Assembly: GCA_016710595.1 (NCBI GenBank)
Contig: JADJVM010000006.1
Span: forward strand, 117,501 to 181,500
Length of the DNA stretch: 64,000 nt
From: Niastella sp.
GTDB lineage: Bacteria; Bacteroidota; Bacteroidia; Chitinophagales; Chitinophagaceae
Direction of reading: 5' to 3'
A program made the translations under genes and the position numbers. A model generated the notes under the pieces. It did no database searches, had not been told where the DNA came from, and worked only from the letters and a program-made list of their open reading frames with translations. Positions 1-9,712 of this stretch are shown one piece after another (positions within the stretch are counted from its first letter, which is position 1; every line of letters starts with the position of its first letter).

Positions 1-590
1 TTTATAACCTGTATTTCCTGTATAAGGCCTGAATTTAAATTGGTTGTAATATCAAGATAATTATCGGAAAGTTTAAGATTTTCAATATATACTTCACTTA
101 TCAATTTTCCATTATAAAAAACGCCAAATAAAGTGACAGTAAAACCAGGAATATTTTTAAGTATATCATTAACATTTTTATCTGCTGTTTTACGAAACGC
201 TTCTGCGTTAATGAATGTAGTATCCCCATTTTCGTAAATATCTGGTTTCACAAATATTTCCTGTAAGGGTTTTATTGATTTTTCAAGTGTAAATAGGATG
301 TAAGCGTTTTGTAAATCATTGGGAAAAATAGTTACATTTTTATTTTTGTAACTAATGTGGGTAACCTCAATTTCAATTGAATCAGATAAATTAAAACTTT
401 CCTTATTGAATTGAAAGCTCCCTAAAGCATTCGTAATTGCGAAAGCCCTAACTTTATTTTGCGTAATTTTTATAACTGCACCTGCAATAGGATGTTGAAA
501 TTCATCTTCTACCCTGCCCGTAAAGAGAAATTCTTGTGCATACAGATGGCTATGGAATAATACGAGTAGAAATAAAAACGAAAATTTCAC
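1..590 (-). CDS. TonB-dependent receptor-like outer membrane protein, N-terminal part (cut by window edge)
   Basis: Reading the minus strand from a GTG at 590 gives an open frame to the window edge. It begins with a signal peptide (KFSFLFLLVLFHSHLYAQ) and then a carboxypeptidase-regulatory-like beta domain at about residues 22-100 (GRVEDEFQHPIAGAVIK). A plug-like segment follows (FRKTADKNVNDILKNIPGF), as in SusC/TonB-type receptors that carry an N-terminal CarboxypepD_reg-like domain. It starts one base after the stop of the GLPGLI gene, so the two form one transcription unit; GLPGLI genes often sit beside such receptors in Bacteroidota. The ATG overlapping the GTG leads directly to a stop, which is why GTG is chosen. 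The barrel lies outside the window, so the substrate cannot be guessed. Confidence 0.75.
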   Translation of the reverse strand, partial: MKFSFLFLLVLFHSHLYAQEFLFTGRVEDEFQHPIAGAVIKITQNKVRAFAITNALGSFQFNKESFNLSDSIEIEVTHISYKNKNVTIFPNDLQNAYILFTLEKSIKPLQEIFVKPDIYENGDTTFINAEAFRKTADKNVNDILKNIPGFTVTLFGVFYNGKLISEVYIENLKLSDNYLDITTNLNSGLIQEIQVI

Positions 591-591
591 A

Positions 592-1503
592 TTAAAATCG
601 TTTTTCAATAAAGTAACTTGACTGAGATAAAATGGAAAGTATCTCTATTGTTTTCTCCTGGCGGTTAATTACAGCCCGGTATCTTTCATTATTGGGTTTA
701 GTTTGGGAAATATCTTCAACATTACTAATTAAGTACCGGGAATTTTGAATCGCCTTTTTATAATACGTTTTCAGGTAATTAAAGTAATCAGGTAAGGTTA
801 AATTTATACCAGTTGTTTTTAAATTAACGGGTATGCACACGGGGGCGGGTATTTTAATTTCCGATGCAATAAACTTAACCTGCTCATCATCTGAATATAA
901 CTCTAAAATTAGCCCGGGAAGCCCTCCAAATTTCCAGGGGCCGGATAAAACTGGAATTTTGTTAGTAAACCAGGCAGTGTAATTCCTGCCCCTGAAATTT
1001 GCCCTGGCCTTATAAACTTCATACGATAAAATATATTTAAATTCTTTTGAAATCTCCCAATTAATACCAGGAATTTGTTCTTGTGTTATCAAATAAGTTT
1101 TATTAAAAAAATCTCTTGTTCTTACCAGGTTGTTTTTTTTGTCTATAAAAACATATTTCGCAGCAGAATCGATGGCAATAAAATGGTTCTGTACATTTGA
1201 CAGGTCTACCATTACTGTATTGCCAGACCGGGGATCTTTATTTATTATAGAATCTTTTACAGCATTTAATAGAGAATCTTCCCTCCCGGGCGTTAACAAC
1301 GAGTAATCTTTTCCCTGTGTAAAATACACTGAGGTATCAGTATTTCCAACCAAAGTCCAGGTAGAATATTCAACCTTTTTTGCAGAACTAAATGTTTTGG
1401 CAGAATCTTTCACAGTCGTTTGAATATAATTAATCTGGTATGATTGCGCCAGGGAAATTTTACAAAATGTAATAAAAATAAGGAATGTTAAAATGTATTT
1501 CAA
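592..1503 (-). CDS. GLPGLI family protein
   Basis: This 303-residue protein has a clear signal peptide (MKYILTFLIFITFCKISLAQ) and carries the name-giving GLPGLI motif in GPWKFGGLPGLILELYSDD, preceded by an NYTAWFTNKIPVLSGP segment typical of the family. GLPGLI proteins are secreted Bacteroidota proteins of unknown biochemical function, frequently encoded next to TonB-linked receptors, as here. The receptor gene follows after one base. The 65-bp gap upstream separates it from a small secreted Cys-rich protein on the same strand, which may be co-transcribed. Family assignment is firm; the role is unknown. Confidence 0.85.
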   Translation of the reverse strand: MKYILTFLIFITFCKISLAQSYQINYIQTTVKDSAKTFSSAKKVEYSTWTLVGNTDTSVYFTQGKDYSLLTPGREDSLLNAVKDSIINKDPRSGNTVMVDLSNVQNHFIAIDSAAKYVFIDKKNNLVRTRDFFNKTYLITQEQIPGINWEISKEFKYILSYEVYKARANFRGRNYTAWFTNKIPVLSGPWKFGGLPGLILELYSDDEQVKFIASEIKIPAPVCIPVNLKTTGINLTLPDYFNYLKTYYKKAIQNSRYLISNVEDISQTKPNNERYRAVINRQEKTIEILSILSQSSYFIEKRF

Positions 1504-1568
1504 TTTTCAGGGTATTAGTTGATTCATGCCTCGGGGGAGGGAAGGTAAATTTCTACATAAACAAATTA

Positions 1569-1853
1569 TTATTCACAAGTACCAAAAAAGAAATCAGGTG
1601 CATCACAATCCTCAGGATAAGCATTACAATCAGTCATATTTATACAATAAACACCATCACACATGGTTCCATCTTCAAAAATCAAAATTGCAGGTAGGCA
1701 CATATAAGAAGGGCGTAAAGTTTGTTCTTTTGATGATATAGTATTACCCACCAAATATTTTTCGTTTACAACTTTTGCATCCTGCATATCATTTGATGCA
1801 AATGCAAAGCAAACATTCATTAATAAAAAACAAATCAAAATTAATTTTTTCAT
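1569..1853 (-). CDS. small secreted Cys-rich protein of unknown function
   Basis: This is a 94-residue frame with a convincing signal peptide (MKKLILICFLLMNVCFAFA) and an A-rich stretch before the ATG, the usual Bacteroidota start context. The mature part has six cysteines, five of them in its last third (MCDGVYCINMTDCNAYPEDC and a final GTCE), suggesting a disulfide-stabilised peptide in the periplasm or outside the cell. I do not recognise the family. It lies directly upstream of the GLPGLI-receptor pair on the same strand and could belong to that unit. The overlapping plus-strand frames look like shadows. Confidence 0.6.
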   Translation of the reverse strand: MKKLILICFLLMNVCFAFASNDMQDAKVVNEKYLVGNTISSKEQTLRPSYMCLPAILIFEDGTMCDGVYCINMTDCNAYPEDCDAPDFFFGTCE

Positions 1854-1892
1854 GATCTTTTTTTAGAATTAAACAATAATTTACTAAATGCA

Positions 1893-1917
1893 ATATATAT
1901 ATATATATATATATATA
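1893..1917. repeat. AT dinucleotide microsatellite
   Basis: An uninterrupted (AT)n run of about 12 units lies 40 bp upstream of the small secreted protein gene, in the probable promoter or leader area on the minus strand. Such runs can vary in length by slippage. No function is visible. Confidence 0.9.
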
Positions 1918-2086
1918 ACAAAATTATTTTTTAACGCTATTTCAAGATAACTAAAATTCGTAAATATTTTGTGCAAACTATGGTATATACAAGCACAAAT
2001 AAGAAATGAAGGAAGGGAAATCCCTATATTATTCCTTTATTCAAAAATATTTACGCCCCGTATCCAAGACTTATATTTTTCAATTT

Positions 2087-2821
2087 TTATAGTTCAAAAT
2101 GTATTTGTACCAGCGTAAGCCCCTGTGCCGGTGCTGAAAAATCAGTTTTAGAAATATTTTTACTTTCTATAATTTTTTGAAACTCATCTAATGAATATTT
2201 ACCCCTGCCTACTCTTAACATAGTGCCTACCAAGCCCCTTACCATGCCCCGTAAAAACCTGTTTGCCGTAACCCGGTAAATAATACAATCGCTTTGCTGT
2301 TCCCATTCACTTAAAAATATTTCGCAGTTGGTTGTATGTGCCTGGTGATGTTTTTTGGCAAAGCTCTCAAAGTCACGGTAACGGTACAATAAACCTGCTG
2401 CTTCTTGTAAAAGGCCCATATTGAGGAGGTAAGGATAATAATAAGCCCTATCATTCAAAAAAGGGTTTTTTGATTGGTATAATACATATTGATATGCCCT
2501 GGATATTGCATCAAACCTGCAATGTGCATTTGCTGCTACCCGTTTCATACTCTTTATTACAATATCGGCCGGTAAAATGGCATTCAAATTATAGGTATCC
2601 TTTTCTTTAACCGGTATTGGCATATCGGCATGAAAATAATTTTGAAAAGCATGCACACCGGCATCTGTTCGGGAAGACCCGGTTAATGGGATGAGCATCC
2701 TATAAAATGTAAAAAGGGCTTTTTCTACCTCTGCCTGGATTGTATTTGCATTCTTTTGTTTTTGAAAGCCGGCATAAAATTTTCCATTATAAGCCACTTC
2801 TATAAAGTAACGGTTATCCAT
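2087..2821 (-). CDS. truA: tRNA pseudouridine synthase A
   Basis: TruA converts U38-40 of the tRNA anticodon stem to pseudouridine in the cytoplasm. The 244-residue product has the normal TruA length and the catalytic aspartate motif SSRTDAGVHA (Asp53). It also has the N-terminal AYNGKFYAGFQKQ strand and the RFDAISRAYQYVLY motif in the second half. It is a single gene on the minus strand with 145 bp to its upstream neighbour. Identification is based on clear motif matches. Confidence 0.95.
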   Translation of the reverse strand: MDNRYFIEVAYNGKFYAGFQKQKNANTIQAEVEKALFTFYRMLIPLTGSSRTDAGVHAFQNYFHADMPIPVKEKDTYNLNAILPADIVIKSMKRVAANAHCRFDAISRAYQYVLYQSKNPFLNDRAYYYPYLLNMGLLQEAAGLLYRYRDFESFAKKHHQAHTTNCEIFLSEWEQQSDCIIYRVTANRFLRGMVRGLVGTMLRVGRGKYSLDEFQKIIESKNISKTDFSAPAQGLTLVQIHFEL

Positions 2822-2966
2822 TAAAATGTAAATGAAGTTTGAAGCATTAAATACCGCTGCAAAATAGATTCTTTGTAATAAATAATAAAATATGGGTCAA
2901 AGCTACGGGTTAACAAAAAGCGATTGTTTAAAATATTATTGGCCGAAAAAATATTAACTTAAAATA

Positions 2967-4193
2967 TTATTTTTTATTCTGCAGCTTTTTAAAACGGCTG
3001 ACATACTCTTCATCGGTTAATTGATTAATCAAGGTGCCGAAGTATTGGGTATCATGTACAAAGGGGTATGCCGCCTGAAATAATTTAAACCGTCCCTCAT
3101 CAGTTAAAAACAATAAGCCCAGGTTTTTTACCTGCTCTGTAGAATAACATTTTTGCTTAAACATTTTTATGGCCTGGGCAATCATATTCTCATCTGTTTC
3201 TTCTGAAGCCATATTTTTTCTGGCTTTTAAAAAATCTGCTTGCGTAGCTTCTGCTTTACAATCAGAATTATAAGTGAGGCCACTGGCCGGGATTTCAGTT
3301 TTTACAGTTTCATTTTCATGCAATTGAGTAGTATCAACCTTTTTTGTATTTGGATTTTCTAACTCAATATCTAAAAAGCGAGAATCTGTTTGCTTCGATT
3401 TTTCAGGCGTAGCAGGTATTTCTTTTTCGACTGTACTTTCAGCCGGGATATTGCTATCTGGCTTTGATTTTTCGGCTCTTTTCTCATTTTTAATAGGAAT
3501 AAACACCCGCACAGTATCTATTTGTGCATCATTCATTACGGTATAAATGAATGATGTACCCCCATCATCATTAGCAGCAAATATTTTTTGAATAGTGGAT
3601 GTAGTTCCTGCAGGTGATTGTACTTCTTTATTTGACGGCTTCACCTCATTCACTTCTGCCGCCGACTTTACGGTTTCCTGCTGTGGCTCATTTACGCTGG
3701 CTTCTATTGGTAATTCTTTATTGGGTTCAGCTTTAACTTCTTTCTTTTTTTCTTTTATGGAGGGTGTATTTACAATATCGGCAAGTGTATTGGCAAATGC
3801 ATCCTGATTGTTTGTGGCTGCTTCATTTTCAGCAGGTTTATTCATATTGGAAGCCATCTCCAATTTTAAACTTTGCAAATTCAATAATCCCCAACCTTTG
3901 TCGCCAAAATTTTGTAAACTAAACCCAAGGTCGGTATTTGTAATCGTTACGGGCAAGATTTGCTCCTGCCATTCTGATTTTGGAAACCCTATTTTAAAAA
4001 TATAATTGGCCGCCTGCAAACGGGGTATAATTAAATATCCCGAAGTGGACGAACTATACAGTTTTTCATTTGTACGTACATAAAAAGGCTGTTTATTATC
4101 GGTTTGTATATACACAAAATAATTTTGCTGTGCTAATAACACCCATCCCCTGGATAAAAATAATAAGAGAATAAAAATCCTTTTCATGTGCAT
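2967..4193 (-). CDS. DUF4476 domain-containing secreted protein
   Basis: This 408-residue protein has a signal peptide (KRIFILLLFLSRGWVLLAQ). An N-terminal beta-rich part (residues 22-100) is followed by a long low-complexity Lys/Glu/Pro/Thr-rich middle (about 115-310). The C-terminal helical domain at about 315-405 (MIAQAIKMFKQKCYSTEQV, LFLTDEGRFKLFQAAYPFV) matches the DUF4476 pattern common in Chitinophagaceae. DUF4476 has no known activity; the protein is probably periplasmic or surface-exposed. ATG codons lie two residues apart (MHMKR), so the start could be either. Confidence 0.75.
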   Translation of the reverse strand: MHMKRIFILLLFLSRGWVLLAQQNYFVYIQTDNKQPFYVRTNEKLYSSSTSGYLIIPRLQAANYIFKIGFPKSEWQEQILPVTITNTDLGFSLQNFGDKGWGLLNLQSLKLEMASNMNKPAENEAATNNQDAFANTLADIVNTPSIKEKKKEVKAEPNKELPIEASVNEPQQETVKSAAEVNEVKPSNKEVQSPAGTTSTIQKIFAANDDGGTSFIYTVMNDAQIDTVRVFIPIKNEKRAEKSKPDSNIPAESTVEKEIPATPEKSKQTDSRFLDIELENPNTKKVDTTQLHENETVKTEIPASGLTYNSDCKAEATQADFLKARKNMASEETDENMIAQAIKMFKQKCYSTEQVKNLGLLFLTDEGRFKLFQAAYPFVHDTQYFGTLINQLTDEEYVSRFKKLQNKK

Positions 4194-4411
4194 CTTATAT
4201 TGTATTTCATTTGGCAGAAGCCGTTAAAAATATTCTTTTAGGAAGGAATCCATACCTGTAACAAAACCTGTTAAAACAGCTTTAATACCCTACAAAGCTA
4301 ACCAATAGCCCTTATACACGCATTAAATTTAATTCGCTTTTTAACCGTTTAAATAAAATTAACCCATTATTTAATTTTAGGTTATTAGTTTTGATATTCA
4401 ATTTTTTAAAA

Positions 4412-6859
4412 ATGAAAAGAAATTTATTTTTTATTGCGTTATTAACGCTACCGTTTTTAGGTGCTGCACAAATGCACCAAATGCAAGACAGCAAAGATAC
4501 TTTGTGGAAAACCGAATATCGTGCCGAATACCCCAAAACCAATCAATTGGTACACACCAAGCTGGATGTGCGTTTTGATTACGACAAATCTTATATGTAC
4601 GGTAAAGAATGGTTGACCCTGCAACCTCATTTTTATCCTACAGATTCTGTACGATTAGATGCGAAAGGTATGGATATAAAAGAAGTGGCCATCATGAGTG
4701 GAAATACCAGGAAGCCATTAAAATATACATACGACAAAAAACAACTAAACATTACTTTAGATAAAACCTATACCCGGAATGATAAATACACTTTGTATTT
4801 TGAATATACCAGCAAGCCTGATGAGGTAGAACAAACTGGAAGTGCCGCCATTACAGAGGCTAAAGGTTTATATTTTATTAACCCAAGAGGCGAAGAACCT
4901 GAAAAACCTACCCAAATATGGACACAAGGCGAAACAGAAGCTAACAGTGTTTGGATGATAACGATTGATAAGCCAAACCAAAAAACAACAGAAGAAATTT
5001 ACATGACGGTACCTTCCAAATATGTTACCCTCAGCAATGGTTTAAAAATAAGCGAAAAGAAAAATGCAGATGGTACCCGTACTGATTATTGGAAAATGGA
5101 CCTGCCCCATGCTCCCTATCTTTTCTTTATGGGTGTTGGCGATTATGCTATTGTAAAAGACAAACCCTTTAAAGGAAAAGAAGTAAGTTATTATGTAGAA
5201 AAAGACCAGGCAAAATATGCTCTGGGTGTTTTTGGCCATACTCCTGAGATGATCAAATTCTTTTCGGAAAAATTAGGAATAGATTTCCCATGGCCCAAAT
5301 ATTCTCAAATAGTAGGAAGGGATTATGTGAGCGGCGCTATGGAAAATACAACGGCTACGCTGCACCAGGAAAGCGCTTACCAGAACAACCGGGAATTAAT
5401 TGATGGCAATGCATGGGAATCTGTAATAGCGCATGAACTATTTCACCAATGGTTTGGCGATTTGGTAACTACAGAAAGCTGGAGCAATATTACCGTAAAT
5501 GAAAGTTTTGCTAACTACAGCGAATATTTGTGGAATGAATTTAAATATGGAAAAGATGAAGCGGATGCCCATATTTTCCAGGACAGGGCAGGCTACCTGA
5601 TGAGTGGCAGCAACAGTAAGGACCTGGTACGTTTTTACTATCGTGATAAAGAAGATATGTTTGATGCTGTGAGCTATAATAAAGGTGGCAGCATTTTACA
5701 CATGCTTAGAAATTATGTAGGGGATGATGCATTCTTTAAAGCGCTAAACTTATACCTGACTACCAATAAATTTAAAACCGGCGAAGCCCATCAATTGCGC
5801 CTTGCCTTTGAAGAAGTTACCGGCCAGGATATGAACTGGTTTTGGAACCAATGGTATTTTAGCAATGGACAGCCCAAACTAAAAATAAATTATGATTACA
5901 GCACACCGGGTATTGCCAAAGTGTTGGTAGAACAAACCCAAACAGACGCTCCTTTATTTAAAATTCCGGTATTTATAGATGTGTATGCAGATGGTAAAAA
6001 AACAAGGTATCCTGTATGGGTAAAAAATAAAGTTGATAGCTTTTCTATTCCGTTTACCACTATGCCCGAACTTATAAATTTTGATGGTGACAAAACTTTA
6101 CTGGCCGAAATAACAGATAATAAGACCGAAGCCAATTATGTTGCCCAATGGAAATATGCAAAAACATATACTGACCGCCGGGAAGCATTAGATTTCTTTG
6201 CAAAGAAAAATATGCCGGAAGTAGCAAAGGGTTTATACGATAAATATCCTGGTATCAGGCAATATGCTATCACAAAAATTGCAAGCACACCTTATAAAAC
6301 TGATAAAGTTGTATTGGAAGAAGTTTCCCGCATGGCAAAATCTGACCCCGATAAAAAAACAAAGGCTGCCGCTATTAATTTCTTAGTGAAAACTAAAGAT
6401 GACAGTTATAAACCTATTTACCAGGCTGCTGTTACTGACTCTTCTTACCGGGTTGCCGGCGCTGCATTAAAAGCATTAATAAGTTTAGATCCTGAAAATG
6501 GTTATGCAATGGCACGTAAATATGGAGCCAATAGCAAAGGCGCTTTGGCTGCTGCTGCTTCATCCATTTTATTTGAAAAAGGTACAGATGCCGATTTTGA
6601 TATTGTAATGCAAGGTTACAAAGGCTTACCGCCCAGTTTTGAAAAAATGGGAAGTTCTGCCAAGTTTGCAGAGTACCTCTCTAAGCTGAATAATATTGAA
6701 AATATAAAAAAAGGGATTGACTTGATCATGAGTTTCAGAAATATGATTCCGCCGGATTACAGGCCACAAACTGATCCTATGCTTAAAAAAGGATTAGATA
6801 AAATTTCTGATGCCAAAGGTGCTGAAATGAAAAACTATATTGATGAATTGTTCAAATAA
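4412..6859 (+). CDS. M1 family zinc metallo-aminopeptidase
   Basis: This secreted peptidase removes N-terminal residues from peptides. Numbered from the ATG at 4412, the exopeptidase motif GAMEN is at 308-312, the zinc site HELFH at 341-345, and the third zinc ligand Glu364 (NESFANYSEYL) lies at the expected spacing. The first 20 residues (MKRNLFFIALLTLPFLGAAQ) form a signal peptide, which is why I prefer 4412 over the upstream ATG at 4391. A HEAT-like helical C-terminal part follows the catalytic domain. It is transcribed alone and ends at a strong bidirectional terminator. All catalytic motifs are intact. Confidence 0.93.
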   Translation: MKRNLFFIALLTLPFLGAAQMHQMQDSKDTLWKTEYRAEYPKTNQLVHTKLDVRFDYDKSYMYGKEWLTLQPHFYPTDSVRLDAKGMDIKEVAIMSGNTRKPLKYTYDKKQLNITLDKTYTRNDKYTLYFEYTSKPDEVEQTGSAAITEAKGLYFINPRGEEPEKPTQIWTQGETEANSVWMITIDKPNQKTTEEIYMTVPSKYVTLSNGLKISEKKNADGTRTDYWKMDLPHAPYLFFMGVGDYAIVKDKPFKGKEVSYYVEKDQAKYALGVFGHTPEMIKFFSEKLGIDFPWPKYSQIVGRDYVSGAMENTTATLHQESAYQNNRELIDGNAWESVIAHELFHQWFGDLVTTESWSNITVNESFANYSEYLWNEFKYGKDEADAHIFQDRAGYLMSGSNSKDLVRFYYRDKEDMFDAVSYNKGGSILHMLRNYVGDDAFFKALNLYLTTNKFKTGEAHQLRLAFEEVTGQDMNWFWNQWYFSNGQPKLKINYDYSTPGIAKVLVEQTQTDAPLFKIPVFIDVYADGKKTRYPVWVKNKVDSFSIPFTTMPELINFDGDKTLLAEITDNKTEANYVAQWKYAKTYTDRREALDFFAKKNMPEVAKGLYDKYPGIRQYAITKIASTPYKTDKVVLEEVSRMAKSDPDKKTKAAAINFLVKTKDDSYKPIYQAAVTDSSYRVAGAALKALISLDPENGYAMARKYGANSKGALAAAASSILFEKGTDADFDIVMQGYKGLPPSFEKMGSSAKFAEYLSKLNNIENIKKGIDLIMSFRNMIPPDYRPQTDPMLKKGLDKISDAKGAEMKNYIDELFK

Positions 6860-6880
6860 TCTTTTCGTTGAAAGTTATTA

Positions 6881-6909
6881 AAAAACCCGGCTTTGAGCCG
6901 GGTTTTTTA
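6881..6909. terminator. bidirectional intrinsic terminator after the aminopeptidase gene
   Basis: The inverted repeat ACCCGGCT-ttg-AGCCGGGT has an A-run before it and a T6 run after it. It can stop transcription from both sides, between the aminopeptidase gene (+) and the convergent LptF/G gene (-). Confidence 0.9.
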
Positions 6910-7005
6910 ATATCATCCCTGATGTGGTAAACAAACCGGCATTTCACAAATCCCGGTTTACAATACACCAGCAGCCATCTACATAATCTATTATTAATTT
7001 AATAA

Positions 7006-8424
7006 TTATGCTATTGGTTTATTTTTTTGTAACAAGCGTTTCAGTTTTTTGTAACTCCTGTAATAAAATTCTTTACTGAACAGTTGAGAATCATGCATGG
7101 CTTTGTAAGTGAGGAAAATACCAACTGGAGTTAATACAATGATTGAAAGCCACATGCCTATTTCGGGTGACAAAATATTTTCTTTTACAAATTTTTCACC
7201 AAACATATTCAACAGGTGAAAAATTAAAAAGAAGATGATCGCTACAACTAAAGGCATCCCTATTCCCCCTTTACGAATTATAGAACCCAACGGGGCTCCT
7301 ATAAAAAATAATACCATGCATGAAAGTGAAAAAGCAAATTTGCGATGCCATTCAATTTTACTAAACAATAAGTCGCCTTTATATTTGTTGATATCTGCTG
7401 ATGCAAAAGAAGCTTCGCTCTTTATTTGCTGCGCAACATATAAAGCCCTGCTTTTAACTGATAATTTAACCGAATCGGGAATTACCGGGGCGCTTTGTTT
7501 TACATTGGCCTTCTTCCAGGCACTATCATTTATTTGGGCAAAATGTAAAATATTATTAAAGGTAGCTTGGGCCCTTTCTACTACTTTTTTTTCTGACCGG
7601 TAAGCAGAATCAATATTTTTATTTAGCTGGCGGGCGCTTAGCATTTTACTGTTATTTTTAAAAATACTGTCGTTGGTCTTTTGCTTTTGTAAAGAGCTTA
7701 AATCAAAGAGTTTTGAAAACTCCTTAAACCCAACCCGTATATATTCTGTAGCCGTATCATTATAATTTCCCCTTTCCTGGTAACGGTAACCATTTTTTAA
7801 ATTAAATTCAAGAAACACCTGGTTATCCGATATATTCATTACACCATCCCTGGCGCTGATGGTATTGTCTTGCAAGTTGTTCCCTTTTTCATAAATTACG
7901 ATATCATGAATGGTTTTACCATCTTTATCTTTTTTACCAACTTTAATAGCATAATTAGGAATATAAGTAAAGAAAACCCCCTCTTTTAAATCGAATGCCG
8001 GCTTCTTAAGATAGATATCATTATAGAGGGTTACAAATTTTAAATTTGCATAAGGAATTACATTATTTGCAAAAACATAAGTAATACCACAAAACAATAC
8101 GGATACCCACATGATGGGGCGCATAAAACGCAATAAAGAAATACCGGAAGCTTTTATAGCAACCAGTTCAAAACTTTCGCCCAGGTTACCAAACGTCATG
8201 ATAGAAGAAATGAGTATGGCAATCGGCATGGCCAATGTTATTAAAGAAGCGCCGGCATACCATATAAATTGTATGATAGTGATAAAATCTAGCCCTTTGC
8301 CCACCAGGTCATCTATATATTTCCAGAGTATCTGCATCATTAATACAAACAGGGCAATAAAAAAAGTAATGATGAAGGGGCCGAGAAAAGCCTTTAGTAT
8401 AAGTTTATCTAATTTACGAAACAT
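7006..8424 (-). CDS. LptF/LptG (YjgP/YjgQ) family permease of the LPS export system
   Basis: LptF/G permeases work with LptB and LptC to extract lipopolysaccharide from the inner membrane. The 472-residue protein has the family layout: an N-terminal block of three membrane segments (LGPFIITFFIALFVLMMQIL; YAGASLITLAMPIAILISSI), a large periplasmic beta-jellyroll region (about 120-350), and three more helices at the C-terminus (WHRKFAFSLSCMVLFFIGAP). Whether it is LptF or LptG cannot be decided; Bacteroidota often carry two copies at separate loci. It is divergent from the hypothetical gene at 8469 with only about 44 bp between starts. Confidence 0.88.
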   Translation of the reverse strand: MFRKLDKLILKAFLGPFIITFFIALFVLMMQILWKYIDDLVGKGLDFITIIQFIWYAGASLITLAMPIAILISSIMTFGNLGESFELVAIKASGISLLRFMRPIMWVSVLFCGITYVFANNVIPYANLKFVTLYNDIYLKKPAFDLKEGVFFTYIPNYAIKVGKKDKDGKTIHDIVIYEKGNNLQDNTISARDGVMNISDNQVFLEFNLKNGYRYQERGNYNDTATEYIRVGFKEFSKLFDLSSLQKQKTNDSIFKNNSKMLSARQLNKNIDSAYRSEKKVVERAQATFNNILHFAQINDSAWKKANVKQSAPVIPDSVKLSVKSRALYVAQQIKSEASFASADINKYKGDLLFSKIEWHRKFAFSLSCMVLFFIGAPLGSIIRKGGIGMPLVVAIIFFLIFHLLNMFGEKFVKENILSPEIGMWLSIIVLTPVGIFLTYKAMHDSQLFSKEFYYRSYKKLKRLLQKNKPIA

Positions 8425-8468
8425 GGTTGGGCTGCCTTAATTTTGAAGATCTGAATGATTATCAAATA

Positions 8469-9080
8469 ATGAGCAACAATACAAAAATAATACTTTCTGA
8501 TACTGAACTTTCGAATGTTAATGATACAAGCTGGATTTTAACCAAACAAAAAATTACCCAAAAGGTTTTTGAATTGATGAAATTACAGGTTGATTTTTTA
8601 AGCGTTTATGGTAAATCATTGCTGGGATCATTTGCGCTTCCTGAAATTATCGCATCAGTACCCCGTATTTCAAAAGGTGAAAATTATTTAGGTTTACCTT
8701 ATGTAATGCTGGATTACCCTGCTGTATTCTCTAAAAAAGATGTATTTGCATTAAGAACCATGTTTTGGTGGGGGCACCATTTTAGTATGATGCTACTGTT
8801 AGAAGGTTCTTATAAAAAAATGGCAGCCCCCGGCATAGCTGAGCTATTGAAAAAAAATAAAGAAAATATTTTTATATGTGTACACGACAACCAATGGCAA
8901 CATAGCTTTGACGCCGAAAATTTTAAGGATGCCGCATTAATATCCCCACAAGAAATGGATACAATAATTTTTGATAAAAAATTTATTAAAATCGGGCTTA
9001 AATATTCTTTACAAAACTGGAATGAATTGCCACAATTGTTACCGGCCGGTTATACAAAACTTTTAGCCTTGTTGCCATAA
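8469..9080 (+). CDS. conserved-looking protein of unknown function
   Basis: This 203-residue soluble protein (from the ATG at 8469, MSNNTKIILSDTE) has no signal peptide and no motif I recognise. A central Trp/His-rich stretch (ALRTMFWWGHHFSMMLLL) and a VHDNQWQHSF segment stand out. An upstream ATG at 8427 would extend it by 14 residues, but it lies three bases from the divergent lptF/G start, so the later ATG is preferred. It reads towards the START-like gene and ends one base from that gene's stop. Confidence 0.6.
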   Translation: MSNNTKIILSDTELSNVNDTSWILTKQKITQKVFELMKLQVDFLSVYGKSLLGSFALPEIIASVPRISKGENYLGLPYVMLDYPAVFSKKDVFALRTMFWWGHHFSMMLLLEGSYKKMAAPGIAELLKKNKENIFICVHDNQWQHSFDAENFKDAALISPQEMDTIIFDKKFIKIGLKYSLQNWNELPQLLPAGYTKLLALLP

Positions 9081-9081
9081 A

Positions 9082-9462
9082 TTAGTTTCCGATGCGGTGA
9101 AAAAGGTCTTTGATCTGGTATTCCCAAAGTTGGCTTTGGTCTTTTATTTCCTTTTTATCGGCAAAATCTTTTATGATCAGTATGGTTTGATTGGTAACTT
9201 CAGATTTTTCGATTGCAAATTCAAAATATTCATCTTTACCGCTGTGTTTCCACCTAAAGCGAATATATTTATCATCTTCCATTTCCAGGAGATCTGCTTT
9301 ATCTTCCGTACCATTCCAGCCAAAAGTAAATACGCCATCACGCTCATCTACCTTATCGGCAAACCATTCTTGCAAACCTGCAGGTGTGCTTAAAAAATCA
9401 TACAAAATACCGGGGGAGCACCTTACCGGGTATTCAAGCGTATATAAAACTTTTTTGCTCAT
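9082..9462 (-). CDS. START-like (SRPBCC/AHSA1-type) domain protein
   Basis: The product of about 126 residues from the ATG at 9462 (MSKKVLYTLEYPVRCSP) has the compact SRPBCC layout. There is an N-terminal strand, the helix LYDFLSTPAGLQEWFADKV, a beta-sheet with TFGWNGTEDKADLLEM and IRFRWKH, and a long C-terminal helix. Such small START-like proteins are widespread in Bacteroidota and bind hydrophobic ligands or act in stress; no specific role is assigned. The longest frame starts 11 codons upstream (9495), but the shorter start fits the family. It is convergent with the unknown gene and 1 bp apart. Confidence 0.75.
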   Translation of the reverse strand: MSKKVLYTLEYPVRCSPGILYDFLSTPAGLQEWFADKVDERDGVFTFGWNGTEDKADLLEMEDDKYIRFRWKHSGKDEYFEFAIEKSEVTNQTILIIKDFADKKEIKDQSQLWEYQIKDLFHRIGN

Positions 9463-9712
9463 GTGATTCAGTATAAAAAATGTACCTAACTGCAATTATA
9501 GTCATTTATTGAAACTATCAAAATTTTTATTCTGCTAATTTATCTTATACGAAATACGATTTAACGGTTTTAGCCTATAAAACATAAAAATAATGCCCTT
9601 TTTGTATCATAAATAAATATAAAATACGTTAGTAGTTTTTTAACGGTTACATTAAATGTAAAATATCGGCAATCCGTTTAATAAAAAGAATAAACTTTAA
9701 AAACTACAGATT

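Noticed and set aside
9097..9466. Plus-strand frames of 98 and 91 residues over the START-like gene
   Set aside because: They are antisense shadows of a well-formed SRPBCC protein.
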